Assembly: GCA_900312665.1 (NCBI GenBank)
Contig: ONZQ02000001.1
Location: 1,268,338-1,332,337, forward strand
Direction: 5' to 3'
Source: Cephalotrichum gorgonifer
Taxonomy: Eukaryota > Ascomycota > Sordariomycetes > Microascales > Microascaceae
DNA length: 64,000 nt
Shown: one piece after another, positions 1 through 11,162 of the stretch
How the letters are laid out: the number at the start of each line of letters is the position of its first letter
How positions within the stretch are numbered: position 1 is the stretch's first letter
The notes under the pieces: model-generated
Told to the model about the DNA's origin: nothing
The model's database searches: none
The model's input: only the letters and a program-made list of their open reading frames with translations
Translations under genes and position numbers: made by a program

Positions 1-10
1 AATTGCCGAT

Positions 11-1203
11 ATGTCGCCCCATAGGACCCCCAGTGCAGCGGAATTGGAGCAGAGGAGGGTATGTTCTTTCCAATTGCCGCCATATCAATTGGGGGTCTCT
101 CAAACTAACATTCGGACGACCAGATAATCGGTATCAACGCGGAAACAGTCACCCATGGAGCCTCTACCGACTTCCCCGGTCACTACTACGGCGAGGACCA
201 CAGCTTCAGCATTGAGGAGTTCAAGCGAAACCTCTCGATAGAAGTGCACCATAACACACCTCACGACCTCTCCTTCTCCCTCGTCGGTGTCGATGCCTCC
301 ATCGCCAACGCCCTCCGCCGAATCCTAATCTCCGAGATCGAGACCCTCGCGATCGAGACCGTCTTTGTAGAGGACAACACCTCCGTGATCCACGATGAGG
401 TCCTCTCCCACAGGCTGGGCCTCATCCCTTTCAAGGGCGGAAAGGAGGGGCTCCGGGATTTCCTCAAGGAGTACAAGAAGCCCGGCCCCGGCGAGGACCC
501 CTTCGCGACCTCCTTCGACTGGAACACTGTCAGCCTGTCCCTGAACGTCGAGTGCACCTACAACCAGGACGCGGAAGAGGGTGAGACGGACCTGGACATG
601 CTCCACAACAACCGCAGCGTCTACGCGAGGGACATCGTCTTCGCCCCCAACGGTCGACAGGCGGAGTACTTCTCAGGCGAGAATGCCATAGCGCCCGTCA
701 ACCCGGACATCCTCATCGCTAAGCTGCGGCCCGGCCAGAGGATCGCGGTCGAGATGCACATGCACAAGGGAGTTGGCTCCGACCACGCCAAGTTCTCGCC
801 CGTCGCGACGGCGTCGTACCGCCTCATGCCCGTCATCAACATCCTGCGGCCCATCCTCGGTGACGACGCGAAGAAGTTCCAGAAGTGCTTCCCCGAGGGC
901 GTCATCGGCCTCGAGAAGGTTACGAGGAAGGAGGCGGCGCAGGTCGGGAGTGGATACGAGAACCACGAGGGCGAGGACAAGGCGGTTGTCAAGGACGCCA
1001 TGAAGGACACCGTGAGCCGCGAGTGCCTGCGGCACGCCGAGTTCGAGGGGAAGGTCAAGCTTGGTAGGAAGAGGGACCACTTCATCTTTGGGATTGAGAG
1101 TACAGGGCAGTGGGACAGCGACGAGCTCTTCCTGGAGTCGATTCGCGTGCTGAAGAAGAAGTGTCTTGCAATGGAACGGCAGGTGGTTTTCATGGCCAGG
1201 TGA
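11..1203 (+). CDS. RPC40: RNA polymerases I and III subunit AC40 (RPAC1/Rpc40)
   Basis: Shared alpha-like subunit of RNA polymerases I and III; it pairs with AC19 to nucleate enzyme assembly in the nucleus. Two exons, 11-58 and 124-1203, encode 375 aa. The intron has donor GTATGT, branch ACTAAC and a CAG acceptor. The protein shows the Rpb3/AC40 family N-terminus (GINAETV, then TDFPGHYYGEDHS), the alpha-motif with NALRR at about residues 78-82, and a C-terminal dimerisation segment FIFGIESTGQWDSDELF. Its length matches fungal orthologues, and the ATG at 11 gives the expected short N-terminal tail (SPHRTP, ELEQRR). The start lies 10 bp from the window edge, so an upstream exon cannot be excluded but is not needed. 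It converges on UBA3, with 239 bp between the stop codons. Confidence 0.93.
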
Positions 1204-1442
1204 AAATGGAAGCAGCCTACGGTTGTTGTGCTTGTGGCAAGCTTACCCGCGTCAAAATGTCTAGAACGACGGCCGAGAGACCATGGTACCCAGCGATGTC
1301 CTTTCCTGTACGATAGTTTGATAGATTTACAATGCCGAAATGATACCAACGAGTTGCGCCGGTCCGATCCGATGCGTGCTCGCACGCGGGTGTATATTAC
1401 GCCTGCCACAAGAAAGTAACGCTCTCCTTGTCGAATGGATGT

Positions 1443-3103
1443 CTATGCTGCCTTGAACTTGAAGAAGTAGTTGAACTCCAGTGCGAAGGCAGGATCCGTA
1501 ACCACCAACGCCTGCCCCTCCTCGATCGCAAGGTCTCTCAACGTCTTATCCAAGTTCGGCCTCGTCTGCTGCTCCAGGCTTGCGGGGGACTGCATATAGA
1601 GCGTCTTGCCCTGTACCCTCAGCGATGGCTTCTTCAACTGCGCCTCCGGCCTCACGGCGAAGGACTCTACGAGGTCACCGAGAAGCATGTCTTGGTCCAC
1701 CTCAAGAGGTCGCGAGCCCGAGTTGCACACGGGACAGTCGTCTTTCCTCTCGTGGGAATAGGTGTAGGTGTAGATAGAGTCGTTGCCGGAGTACATCATG
1801 TAGTTGTCTTCCATGCCCAGGGCCGGGGCGGCGCTGGTGGCTAGCTTGAAGGCTTCGTTGCAGCAGGCGGCAGCGATGATGGCATTCGTCGATGCGATGG
1901 CAGGGATGATATTCTTGACGACGCCCTGAGTTAGGGAGTACGTCACGCCGGGAATGTTGAACTCGGAGGCGCGCTCGAGAGCCCTTTGGTACAGCCAGGT
2001 TATGTGTTCGGGGTCGTCTTTATCGAGCTGAGGGAAGGGCTTCTCCTCGTCCCATGCGATTATATGTGCCCATTCGATGCAATGCTCCGGTTGGCGGGGG
2101 ATGGCTGCAAGAGTGCACAGAGGTATTGCGGCGCGGGGCGCGTGCATGTCGAGCTGGCACTCGAAGCAGGAGGTTATCCCCGGCACAATCACTCGGGCTT
2201 GGCCTTTGAAGCCTGTAGGGGTGTGGTCAGTAGCAGTCTCCTAAAGACGGAAAGGGGTGGGTGGGGGTTGCTAACCCTCAGTCCCGCCGTCAATCATGGG
2301 CTTGATGGAGTCTGGCCCATCGCCCTCCTCGGCAAGGGCTACAAGCTTCGCATTTATCCACCGGCGAGCTTCGATGCTATCCAGACCGCACACCACCATC
2401 TGGAATTGCTTGTAGAAGTCGTCGTCCTTGTCCTGGATCTTGCAATTGTGAGCTGTTATTTTGACGCCCCTTACCCTCCTCATGACGAAGTTCGCGGCAA
2501 CTTCCGCCTTGAACTTCCCGACATCTGACTGGCGGAAGAGGAATTGTCGGTTAAGGTTTGAGATATCAATGGTGTCTAGGGGTCGTCAGCACCGATCTGC
2601 CGGAACAGCCCTCTCTATCGGTCAAGGAGAACAGTCGGATAGAGGGCAGGCCGCACCCATGTCGATAACGTGGATGTCCTGGAACTTGGACAGGGCAAGA
2701 TTCTTCAGTATTTCGCATCCCAGGCCACCGGCGCCACTATACCCATAATCAGCCTCGGGATTCACACATCGATCTCGCGGTTCGGCGGCACTAACATGAC
2801 CCTGGTACAGCGACGAAATGGGTTAGCAGATGCGCCAATCGTGGAGGAGAGAGGAGGGCGAGCACATCACTTACAGGACCTTCATATTGTCAAACTGTGC
2901 CATAGCCTCCGGGCTGATGGCGTCCGGGTCAGTATATGGCCCAGGGGTATGGCGAATGTGTTCTAGTTGTTTCCTTTGGAGGTTTAGTGGTTAGCGATGC
3001 CCAAGATGGGCGGATTCAGATCATAGGAAGCGCGCGCTTACCATCTTGAGGCTTCGTCGATCGTCGACGGGAACGCCGTGAGGGGGGAAGAGTCGACTTC
3101 CAT
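1443..3103 (-). CDS. UBA3: NEDD8-activating enzyme E1 catalytic subunit (Uba3)
   Basis: Catalytic half of the NEDD8 (Rub1) E1. It adenylates NEDD8 and forms a thioester with it before transfer to Ubc12, for cullin modification. Six exons on the minus strand: 3103-3042, 2973-2875, 2801-2796, 2736-2657, 2575-2276 and 2212-1443. The 1317 nt are in frame and give 438 aa, the usual length. Visible features are the Rossmann nucleotide loop GAGGLGC (about residues 57-63), DTIDISNLNRQFLFR, the PMIDGGTEG motif, and the catalytic cysteine in GITSCFEC (about Cys198). The C-terminal ubiquitin-fold domain ends at FKFKAA. Exon 3 is only 6 nt and restores the Val-Ile before the glycine loop; both its flanking introns have GT/AG ends and branch-like sites. 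The gene is divergent from TEL2. Confidence 0.93.
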
Positions 3104-3614
3104 GGTACCAGCTTAGAGAAAGTTCCGGCTTATGGTAACGAAATCGTGTAAAAATACGGGACGAAGGAGAAAGGAGGAAGATTACCATGTACAACTGAGG
3201 GAGGTGAGGTAGGTTGCCTGGTCTGGTCTTACTCCTAGAGAGATGGTGGGGTAGGCGCGCTCTGACCACACCGCGTCCACTACGGTAATGTAGTGTGAGT
3301 GGTACGTTGGATCCACCCCACCACGGAACGGAACTCTTACACATTGCAGTGTAATGCTTGCCTTCACCACCCGCCGTTCATGTTTAATCCGGAATCTCCG
3401 CGCAAGTGGAGTGAATAGGATATCGAGGATTATTGACGCCAGTATCCTCTCAGAACAAGCGAATACCATTCCTGAAGCCATATCTCTAATACAGCTAGCT
3501 CTCAAGACTTGCCCACCAAGAATGCCGCATCTTGAGAACTTATTAGGAATCACCTTCGCCTTCCCACCATCCCGACTTCAACTCTGAGAGCAGGTTTAGC
3601 TTTCACCCTACAAA
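3104..3614. promoter_or_regulatory. Divergent promoter region between UBA3 and TEL2
   Basis: This 511-bp gap separates the start codons of two genes pointing away from each other, so it should hold both promoters and 5' leaders. I see no convincing TATA box, and the short open frames inside it resemble no family. Confidence 0.5.
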
Positions 3615-6600
3615 ATGGACGACTTCTTCACGCCCGTCAGTACTACATACACAAAATCGAAGGGCCCAAAATCTCCAAATGGGCAGGTTGGACCTAGTGA
3701 AGCCGATGCCCCGGGCCCAAAGAACCAACGCACTGGCATCTCAAGTCCTGAGGACGCGCTTGAAACTCTGAGGGCTCAGCCTGATTATGATACTCTCATT
3801 TCTGCTCTGAAGTACCTCTCGAATTCCGAACCGACGGTAAACTCGTTCGACATTCACGTATCAAGTCCCCTCAGCGCGCAAATAACCCAGGCGCTGGTTA
3901 CCGAGATTGCCCCCAACTATTGGCCGCTGCTTAGGGAAGGATCTTTGGAAGTACAGGACGATCTACAGACAAGGGATAAGACTACAGATCTAGCCCTCTT
4001 CCTAACATGTCTGCGAAGCTTAGCTGGGCTGAACACCATACTACTCCGACTGCGGGCCCTCACGCAAGAGATCAAGGCGGGCAAGGGTGGCCCGAAACGG
4101 CCAGATCTTACGCTGAACGTCAACCTCGTCCTCGAACTTCTCTGTGCCCTTTTGGAAGGGGACGATACCGTGCGGTCAATTTGGCTAAGGGCCACACCAC
4201 AGAACGACGACAGACTGAAGAATCACCAAGTATCACACGAATTAGTCTCCTCTCTAGCTCGTGGCAAAGTAGTATCCCTAGCTGCCGAGGCGGAGGCGTT
4301 GGCTGGAGAAGCCCGTTCATCTACACATTGGGTTTCCAACGGTCAACGGTACAGCAAGTGGCTTTCTCTGTCTATTGCGAGCTGGATAAAGAACGACCCC
4401 TCGGATGAAGAGCTTAATCTGTGCGGAGAGCTGCTTGTGCGTTCTCTGAGCCTTGGGTACCCCGGTATGTTCCACTTCGTATACCCGACATGACAGGAAC
4501 TGCAGTCTTATCTAACTGCTTCCAGAGGTGATCAATGGGCAGCTATTTGACGCCTTGTTACTTCGCAAGGATGGCAACTTGAAGGCATTCATTCGTCTTC
4601 TTGGAGCCCTCTCCCCTGCGGAACGAGGAAGGGTATTCTACTCTCTTCTCCAGTACCTGACGTCGACGTTCTTCGGCAAACCCAGCACTGAGGAGGCGTC
4701 CACACAGAGCCCCGTAATTTCCGCAGCTGCTGGCCTCATCCGCCAGGTGGCCTATGACGACGCTTTTAAGAAGACTTACATAGTCGATTGGCTGGCCGGC
4801 CCTGTTGGAGCTGGGCCTGGCGCAAATATAGCCATCCGACGTGCAGTCTTCGCGTGTTTGGCGGCTGATGAGCACCACTTGGCTGATGTTTTAGAGAAGT
4901 CCATGGACCAGTTTGGTGATGACTTGTATATAAAGCATACCCCGATGCTTCAGCAAGAAGGTAGAGTAACTCCGCGTCTCAGACTCATCTCGTCGAAACT
5001 AACACTTTCCAGCGCTTGCACAGGTTATTCTTCTTGGTTCTGGATACCTCCACCGCCTGTCGCCACGGAAGCTCAAGTCCCTCTCACGCTCGAGGACGTA
5101 CCTCGCAATGGTCTCAAATCGCCTCAACTCCCCTCAGACTACGGCGAGGTTCCTCGGTATGACCGTGGGCGAGGCTTTATCCTCCCTAGTCGATGATGAA
5201 AAAACAAGACTTGATCTCCATATGGACGAGATGCAGACGAACGAGGCAAAATGGTACAAAGGTCTCGTCAACATTGCCGATGAAGCCGGCCCTGTGGATA
5301 TTCTCATCTCGCGATCAGCAGCGGTGACGAAGCACGCCGAGTCCAGAAAACCTGCGCAACTCGCGCCAAAGCCGAAGTCTAAGCCGGTTGCGAAACCCGC
5401 AGCCGAAAAGCCCAAGTTTATCATCGAAGAAGTCGATACGTCTGAGAGTGAAGACGACATCGTCCCCTATGCCAAGCCGGACTCCGACGCCGAGGATTCT
5501 GATGACGACCCGGCTCTCGTCCGCCGAGACAAGCCCAAGGCACCAGTCTACATCCGTACCCTCATTTCCTACTTCCGTGACACCGACAGCTATGATAAGC
5601 AGCTGCTCGCCCTCACAACCGCTCCGTCCCTCATCCGACGTAAGGCCACGTTCGGTACGGAGGTCAGCGACCACGCGGACGAGTTAGCGTCGCTGCTCAT
5701 CGGCATCCACGACAAGTTCGACTTTGAGAACTTTTATGAGCTGCGGCTGCAGGGCATACTCGCCCTCATCGTCGCGCAGCCGAAGACGATGGCCCCCTGG
5801 TTCGCCAAGACCTTCTTCGACGGCGACTACTCGATATCGCAGCGGGCCGCCATCATCGCCGCCCTGGGCCTGGCCGCGAGGGAGCTGGCGGGGTACGAGC
5901 AGTCCGAGTACTCCGCGGCGGCCTCGTTCCCCTCCAAACGGCTGAGCGAGAAGATGGAGCAGCAGTACCTCGAACCGGGGGCGCAGGGCGGCGAACAACA
6001 CCTGCCGGGGTCCTCCCTCGGCGCGCTGCCCCCCACGGCCCTCGATTCCATCGCCCAGTCCATGACGTCGTCCTTCCTGGCGCCCATCGCCGCCACGGCG
6101 GCGGACAACGTCACGGGCCCCGACGCGCTCAAGCTCTCGACGTTCAAGAGCAAGGCGGCCGCCAGGAAGAAGCCGCGCGTCGTGCGCTCCGCACCCAACA
6201 CCACCGCCAACCTCATATCCACCTGCTTCTTCTTCCCGCTGACGGCCCGCCTCCAGCACGCGCTCCGGAACCCGTCCTCCCAGGTCCTCGACCCGCACCT
6301 CCTGTCCACGTTCCTCAAGACCATAGCCGTCCTGGTCCACGCCGCGGGGCCTTCGACCACGTCCCTGCAGGACATGACGTCCGAGTCGTGGGGCCTCGTC
6401 CTCGCTCTCCGCTCGCACTCCGAGCTCCCCGTCCTCGCCGGCGCCGTGACCGTCCTCGCCGTGCTGGTGGAGGTCAACGAGGGGGACTACAGGGGTCTCT
6501 GCGAGAGGCAGGGGAAGGAGATCGTGGAGACGGTGGAGTGGCTGAGCGCCGTGCTGGGGGGCGTAAGGGGCGGCGAGACCGAGGAGGACAGGGTCAGGGG

Positions 6601-6679
6601 GCTGGCGGCCGGGGTCATGATTAGGCTTAACGAGGTCGTGGAGAGGTATCAGGTCTTGCTGATGGGGAGCCTGGTTTAG
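3615..6679 (+). CDS. TEL2: Telomere length regulation protein TEL2 (TTT complex)
   Basis: Tel2/TELO2 forms the TTT complex with Tti1 and Tti2 and works with Hsp90 to mature PIK-related kinases (ATM, ATR, TOR). Three exons, 3615-4464, 4526-4960 and 5013-6679, sum to 2952 nt and encode 983 aa. The donors are GTATGT and GTAGAG. Both acceptors follow a CTAAC or ACTAAC branch site. The diagnostic stretch SRTYLAMVSNRLNSP followed by RFLGMTVGEALS is the conserved Tel2 core block. It precedes an acidic, Ser/Asp-rich linker and the conserved C-terminal helical domain (from about VYIRTLISYFRD). The size is typical of filamentous fungi. The start context AAAATGG is good. Confidence 0.92.
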
Positions 6680-7058
6680 GTTCTGGGGTGCTTTGGCTTG
6701 GGCGAGACAAAAATGACTTTCTTCTTTGTTGTTGTTGTTTTTTGGGGGGCGGGGAAGAAGGCACAGGGTTAGGTTAGATAAAGGGTGGAGGGAGTATGGC
6801 GCTCTGGTTCGTGGTCCACGCCCAGGAGTACACGTAGAAAGTTTCCACGGGTTTATGAGAATGTTCTTGTTTAGATTTCAGGTTCTGATACGCCGTTCAC
6901 GCCCGCGCTCGCATATACTACATACAAATCACAACCAAAATTCTCCCCCATGTCCTCATCTCACATCTCTATCCCTCCACCCACAAACTTTCCGGAGTCG
7001 CCCCTCACCAATCTCACTCGGAGAGGCATTCACCCTCACACCCTCCTGACCCCTCTTT
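6680..7058. other. Convergent 3' intergenic region
   Basis: This 379-bp stretch lies between the stop of TEL2 and the stop of the kinase gene. It contains T- and G-runs near 6726-6752 and C-rich pyrimidine tracts from about 6930. I see no gene in it. Confidence 0.5.
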
Positions 7059-9767
7059 CTACTCTTGAATAATCTCGCCCCTCCCCCTTGGGACCGGTAA
7101 CTCCCCTAGCCTCTCGCTCGCGAGGTTCAGATGCTCCCCAAAGCTCATCATGAGCCTCCTGAATTCGCCCTTCACCTCCCCTAGCCCCGCCTGTCCCAGC
7201 ATCACCCTCTCCGAAGGTGGTGCCGGCGGCGGAAACGACAACTGCCCGCCCGCGCCTCCTCTCGTAGCTAACCCCTCGCCCCTGTCAGAGAGTCCTCCAT
7301 TCCTAACCGTTGCCCACCCAGGCCTCGGCACCGGCACCCGCGTGATTGAGACGTCTCCGGGCTTCCCACCTTCTCCCCTCGCCGGGGGCGGCATACCAAG
7401 GGGCTGCACTTGCGATGGGCGGAAGTCTGAGTCTGAAAAGTCACTCAGCGAGTGGTTCCTCGAGTACCTCCCTCGCCTCTCTGCCAAGGAGAAGCCTGAC
7501 CCGCTGCCACCGCCGCCGTTAATGTCCAAGTCATCAGATACGTAGATAGACGGCTCTCGGATCGTGGTGGGGTAGTTCGCGTCGCGCTCCAGGTCGAAGG
7601 GGTTCGCGCCGCCGAATTCCGAGCCCGCGATAGACCCGACGTCCGAGTGGGCTGTTGAGGGGCGAGCGGATTCGAAGGGGTCGTAGGAATCTGGCAGGCT
7701 CATATCCAGGTCGATGAGACTCCCACCAGACACGCGGTTCGAGGCCTGTGACGCGGCACGGGGGACGGCCAATGATTGTTCGGCGTCGTATATCCGTATA
7801 TTGGAGACAGAGGTAGATCTAGGGAAGGAGAAGTCACGCGGGTCGGGGATGGACTCAGAGCTGGGGAAGGAAAAGTCGAGAGGGTCGGGGATGGAGGTAG
7901 AGCTGGGGAAGGAGAAGGAGAGAGGGTCAGGAACGGAGGTGGAGGCGGTGCTAGGGGCGGGGAAGACGAAGGGGGTAGAGTCAGGGGCGGAGATGGAGGA
8001 GGTATCGGAGATGGTGATAGAACCGGCGGTGTAATGGCGTAGGCTGGATGCCCCAGAGCTGGGCGCCGACTGGTCGCTGTTGAAGGGGAAGCGCGACATC
8101 TCCGGATTAGCGGAAGCCGGGGGCTCCGTCATGGTAGGGAACTTCCAGTCCTGAGTGCGCCGGTTGCTGTTAAACTGCTCGGGGTCGCTGAGGGGGGGTT
8201 TGATGAAGTCCTGGGGTTCGGACATGCTGTAGTCGATCGACACCCTGGGGATCGCCGACGCTCCCGGGCGGATGGTGTCCATGTCGGCGAATCTGGAGAG
8301 ATCAGATCCTTCGAGGGACGCGTCCAGGTCAATCAACGACTCCCTCACGTCAGACCCATGGCCGCTGGATTCGTCTCTAAGTGGAAGGTCGGAGGCAGGG
8401 GGGGGAGGGGGCCCTAAGGCACCGTAGTAGTTTTTCGAGTTCTCGGCGTACCCCGTGAGGGTGTTGGGGTCGAAGAGCTTCTCTAGTGGAGCCTTGAGGA
8501 CCGGGACATTGGGCGGCCTACGCCTGCCGCCCCTCCCCTTCTGAGGGCGCGACGTCTGCTCGGCATCACTCTGGTCGGCGTGGAAATCGACCTCAGAGCC
8601 GTACGCGTCATAGACAGTCTGCGGGTCGTTATCTCGGAACACCTGTTGGTCGAAAGCAGCCGTGGTGCTGAAGTTCCACTCGTCGGTGGCGAGAGCGGTC
8701 GATGTGACGTCCTGAGATGGCTGCGCACCGCCAGGCGCGAAGAGAGATTTGCGGCTTCCGCCTTTGCCTTCCCAGAGCTTGTATGCTCGAACAAGTATGG
8801 CGAGGGAGGTGGTGGGATATTTCGTGGCGGAGTTGAAAATGTAAGGGTGGCGCTGCAGCTGCTCGATGGTGGGGCGGTTCTGCGGTAGCTCTTCCAGGCA
8901 GTATGCAACTAGGTCTTTGAGTCCGTCGCTATACTGATCTCCTTCGAGCCTCGGCGCGTGCTGCTTCAGGTGGTTACCCAGCCGCACCATATCCATCATC
9001 TGTGTGTTGGGTGGGAGCCCTGAGGCAATTTCGTACACCATCGAGCCAAACGCCCAGATGTCGACCTCAGTGCCGTACGCGGCGGCTTGGTCAAAAGCAA
9101 AGAGCTCTGGCGCCATCCAATGCAGAGTCCCGATGAAGGTGGACCTCTTGTCAACCTTGGTTTCCATGATGCCCGCCACACCGAAGTCACAAAGCTGGAC
9201 GCCGCCAGCCTCGTGGACGAGGATATTGGCGCACTTGATGTCTCGATGAATGATGCCTTGCTTGTGAACCCAGAAGATGGCCTCGGCGACTTCCCTGAGG
9301 ATGGGGATGATCCACCTCTCCTGAAGACCACCCGGCGCCGTGGGCTTCATCAGCGTTGCAACACTGCCACCTGCACAGTACTCGGTAATCATCCACATAG
9401 ACTGTCCGACGGGCAACGCGTCGATGACATGGTTGATGTTCTTTGCTTTGCCATTGCTGAGGAGTTTCAGAGCGTTGACTTCTTTGAGAAACTCGCCGTA
9501 TGTATCCGAGAATTTCGGGTTAATTGTGTCGCTCTCTTCGATATCTATTATCTTGACAGCCACCAGTTGGCTCGACTTCCCGGACGTGGCCTTGTAAACC
9601 CGGCCAAAGCTTCCTTTGCCGATGAGTTCTGACAAGACGTAAGGGGGAACTTCCTGGCCGACGGCGGTGCATTGTTCGATGACGGATGCCTGCATCATCT
9701 TCGCATCCTCGATGGCCTTCTGCTTGGTGACTGAAAAGTCGGGGCCTTGGACTTGTAGAGTGGCCAT
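7059..9767 (-). CDS. STE20/germinal-centre-like Ser/Thr protein kinase
   Basis: Single-exon gene of 902 aa. The kinase domain occupies about residues 43-315. It has glycine loop GKGSFGRVY (50-58), the VAVK lysine (Lys72), HRD at 174-176 in HRDIKCANIL, DFG at 194-196, and activation segment GTLHWMAPE (APE at 219-221). The GT-x-x-WMAPE signature and overall layout fit the STE20 superfamily, germinal-centre kinase branch. I cannot assign it safely to SID1, KIC1 or another named kinase. The remaining ~580 residues are a Ser/Pro/Asp-rich, probably disordered tail containing three adjacent copies of an SIPDP-xx-FSFP unit (nt about 7811-7940) and several short acidic SLIDLD repeats. All catalytic residues are present. 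Likely roles are septation, polarity or stress signalling, but that is inference. Confidence 0.88.
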   Translation of the reverse strand: MATLQVQGPDFSVTKQKAIEDAKMMQASVIEQCTAVGQEVPPYVLSELIGKGSFGRVYKATSGKSSQLVAVKIIDIEESDTINPKFSDTYGEFLKEVNALKLLSNGKAKNINHVIDALPVGQSMWMITEYCAGGSVATLMKPTAPGGLQERWIIPILREVAEAIFWVHKQGIIHRDIKCANILVHEAGGVQLCDFGVAGIMETKVDKRSTFIGTLHWMAPELFAFDQAAAYGTEVDIWAFGSMVYEIASGLPPNTQMMDMVRLGNHLKQHAPRLEGDQYSDGLKDLVAYCLEELPQNRPTIEQLQRHPYIFNSATKYPTTSLAILVRAYKLWEGKGGSRKSLFAPGGAQPSQDVTSTALATDEWNFSTTAAFDQQVFRDNDPQTVYDAYGSEVDFHADQSDAEQTSRPQKGRGGRRRPPNVPVLKAPLEKLFDPNTLTGYAENSKNYYGALGPPPPPASDLPLRDESSGHGSDVRESLIDLDASLEGSDLSRFADMDTIRPGASAIPRVSIDYSMSEPQDFIKPPLSDPEQFNSNRRTQDWKFPTMTEPPASANPEMSRFPFNSDQSAPSSGASSLRHYTAGSITISDTSSISAPDSTPFVFPAPSTASTSVPDPLSFSFPSSTSIPDPLDFSFPSSESIPDPRDFSFPRSTSVSNIRIYDAEQSLAVPRAASQASNRVSGGSLIDLDMSLPDSYDPFESARPSTAHSDVGSIAGSEFGGANPFDLERDANYPTTIREPSIYVSDDLDINGGGGSGSGFSLAERRGRYSRNHSLSDFSDSDFRPSQVQPLGMPPPARGEGGKPGDVSITRVPVPRPGWATVRNGGLSDRGEGLATRGGAGGQLSFPPPAPPSERVMLGQAGLGEVKGEFRRLMMSFGEHLNLASERLGELPVPRGRGEIIQE
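7811..7940 (-). repeat. In-frame 42-bp minisatellite in the kinase tail
   Basis: Three consecutive ~42-bp units encode about 14 residues each, with the pattern S-x-PDP-xx-FSFP-x-S. The units differ at a few bases (SVPDPLS, SIPDPLD, SIPDPRD). The copies keep frame and lie in the disordered C-terminal region. Confidence 0.8.
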
Positions 9768-10115
9768 GGTGACGGCGGGTTCGCGATAGCGCCACAGGAA
9801 TCAGGTGTGGAGTAGGCACGGTGCTGGATGGGAAGGTATGCTATGTGAATCCCGGGGGAAAAGAAGGGGAAAGCAAGGGGAAGTGTTCAGGTAGGCTTCA
9901 TATCACATAACAAGTGGGAACGGGGAGGGTAGTGGATTGGAGGGGAGTGGGCCGTGGTCTGCAGTGTGTAGTTCTCGAGTATCAGGGCAAAGGTTCTACC
10001 GATAGAAAGGGTAACAAACAAGAAAGGAGAGAGATGGTCTTGTATCTGTTGTACAGGTCCCTGGAGTTACCCTGATTGGGAACACCCTTGTTTCCCGCTC
10101 GCCCACAGAGAGTTC
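9768..10115. promoter_or_regulatory. Upstream region of the STE20-like kinase
   Basis: This 348-bp gap lies between the stop of the upstream orphan gene and the kinase ATG, both on the minus strand. It should carry the kinase promoter and leader. I see no distinct motif. Confidence 0.35.
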
Positions 10116-11162
10116 CTAGTTGAGATTGATGTTGTCAAAACTAGGTCTCGGTCGAGCACCGACAGGACTCCCAGGAGAGTTGTTTGCAGAAGTAGCTTCT
10201 GTGTCAGGCTTCGCGGTCGTCTTGGCCCAGAGCAGAGAGAAGAAGTTTCGAGTGGCAGAGATAGGTCCCGGGGTTTTCTTTGACTCGTCGAGAGGGCTCT
10301 CTTGCTTCACAGCAGCGATTGGACGTCGGTGGTATGAAGGGAGGGTAGCACAGCCCTGAGTGGTGGCGGGCCACTCGTGAAGAAAGTCACTGATGGCGGA
10401 GTGTGTGGAGTGATATCGAAGTGATCTTGGTGTCACGTCCGTGCTGCTGCTGTTGCTGTCTATGCTTGGGGTGGATGGAGTAAGATCTCGGCTGAACAGG
10501 ATACGAAAAGCTCCAAGACGAGGGCCAGAATCTTAGGATCAAGGTTAGCGCTGTTAAGGACTCACAAAGGAATGCCGGGATATTACCTATGCGATCCTGA
10601 TCATCGACAATGTCAGAGAACCCATTGACTGGTGGCTGGCTGTAGATGCTGGCAGCGTATCTGCTGTGGAGCAGGCAGGGTTCAGGCTCTGAGATGACTT
10701 CAGAGGTGAAGTAGGTTGGATCAATTTCCGGATAGATGTCCCAGTGGTGAGGAATGGCACGTTCCACGTAATATGATCTAAGAGATAGCAGTTAGCTAGC
10801 TGCTACAGGTCCAGCCGTGATAAGTCAAATCGTCAACAAGAAATGCCCGTGGTACTGCACTGCAGAACATGCCTGGGTTTTGGCATCGCCTCTGGAGGGT
10901 ATCGAGCAGCAAAAGGGTCGAAGTTCTTTATAGCAGCCAATATCTCTTCTCTCTGGCACTGGTGGTACTCTTCAGTGGCTGCACGTGGTTCCAAGTGAGA
11001 AGTCTTAGACCTGTGATCGGGATTCTCCTCAATCTCGTCATCCTCGTCATCACTGGATGAGCAGTCGGATCCTTCCATAGCGGGACGATGAGTGGGTGAT
11101 TCACCCGGGATTCCATCGCGTGAACGCCCCTGCCAATATGGGTCCGCAAGAAAGAACGGCAT
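10116..11162 (-). CDS. Conserved-looking hypothetical protein, 3 exons
   Basis: I do not recognise a domain. The best model uses exons 11162-10873, 10777-10587 and 10531-10116, giving 897 nt and 298 aa. Intron 2 is standard (GTAATA donor, GCTAAC branch, AAG acceptor). Intron 1 ends after a GCTAAC branch and TAG, but its donor is ambiguous. A GC donor (AG|GCATGT) and a GT donor (CA|GTGCAG, 11 nt further downstream) leave the same phase and give slightly different joints. Visible features are an acidic Ser/Asp/Glu run (SSSDDEDDEIEE), a compact Tyr/Pro-rich block (YYVERAIPHHWDIYPEIDP, then SRYAASIYSQPPVNGFSDI) and a Ser/Pro-rich tail ending NINLN. An in-frame ATG at 11225 would add 21 residues. 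It is probably a fungus-specific, largely disordered protein. Confidence 0.65.

Noticed and set aside
3354..3587. 77-aa plus-strand frame between UBA3 and TEL2
   Set aside because: No recognisable motif and it lies in a divergent promoter; likely random.
5684..6418. 244-aa minus-strand open frame inside TEL2
   Set aside because: GC-rich antisense shadow of a real coding exon; Arg/Glu/Gly-rich composition without domain signal.
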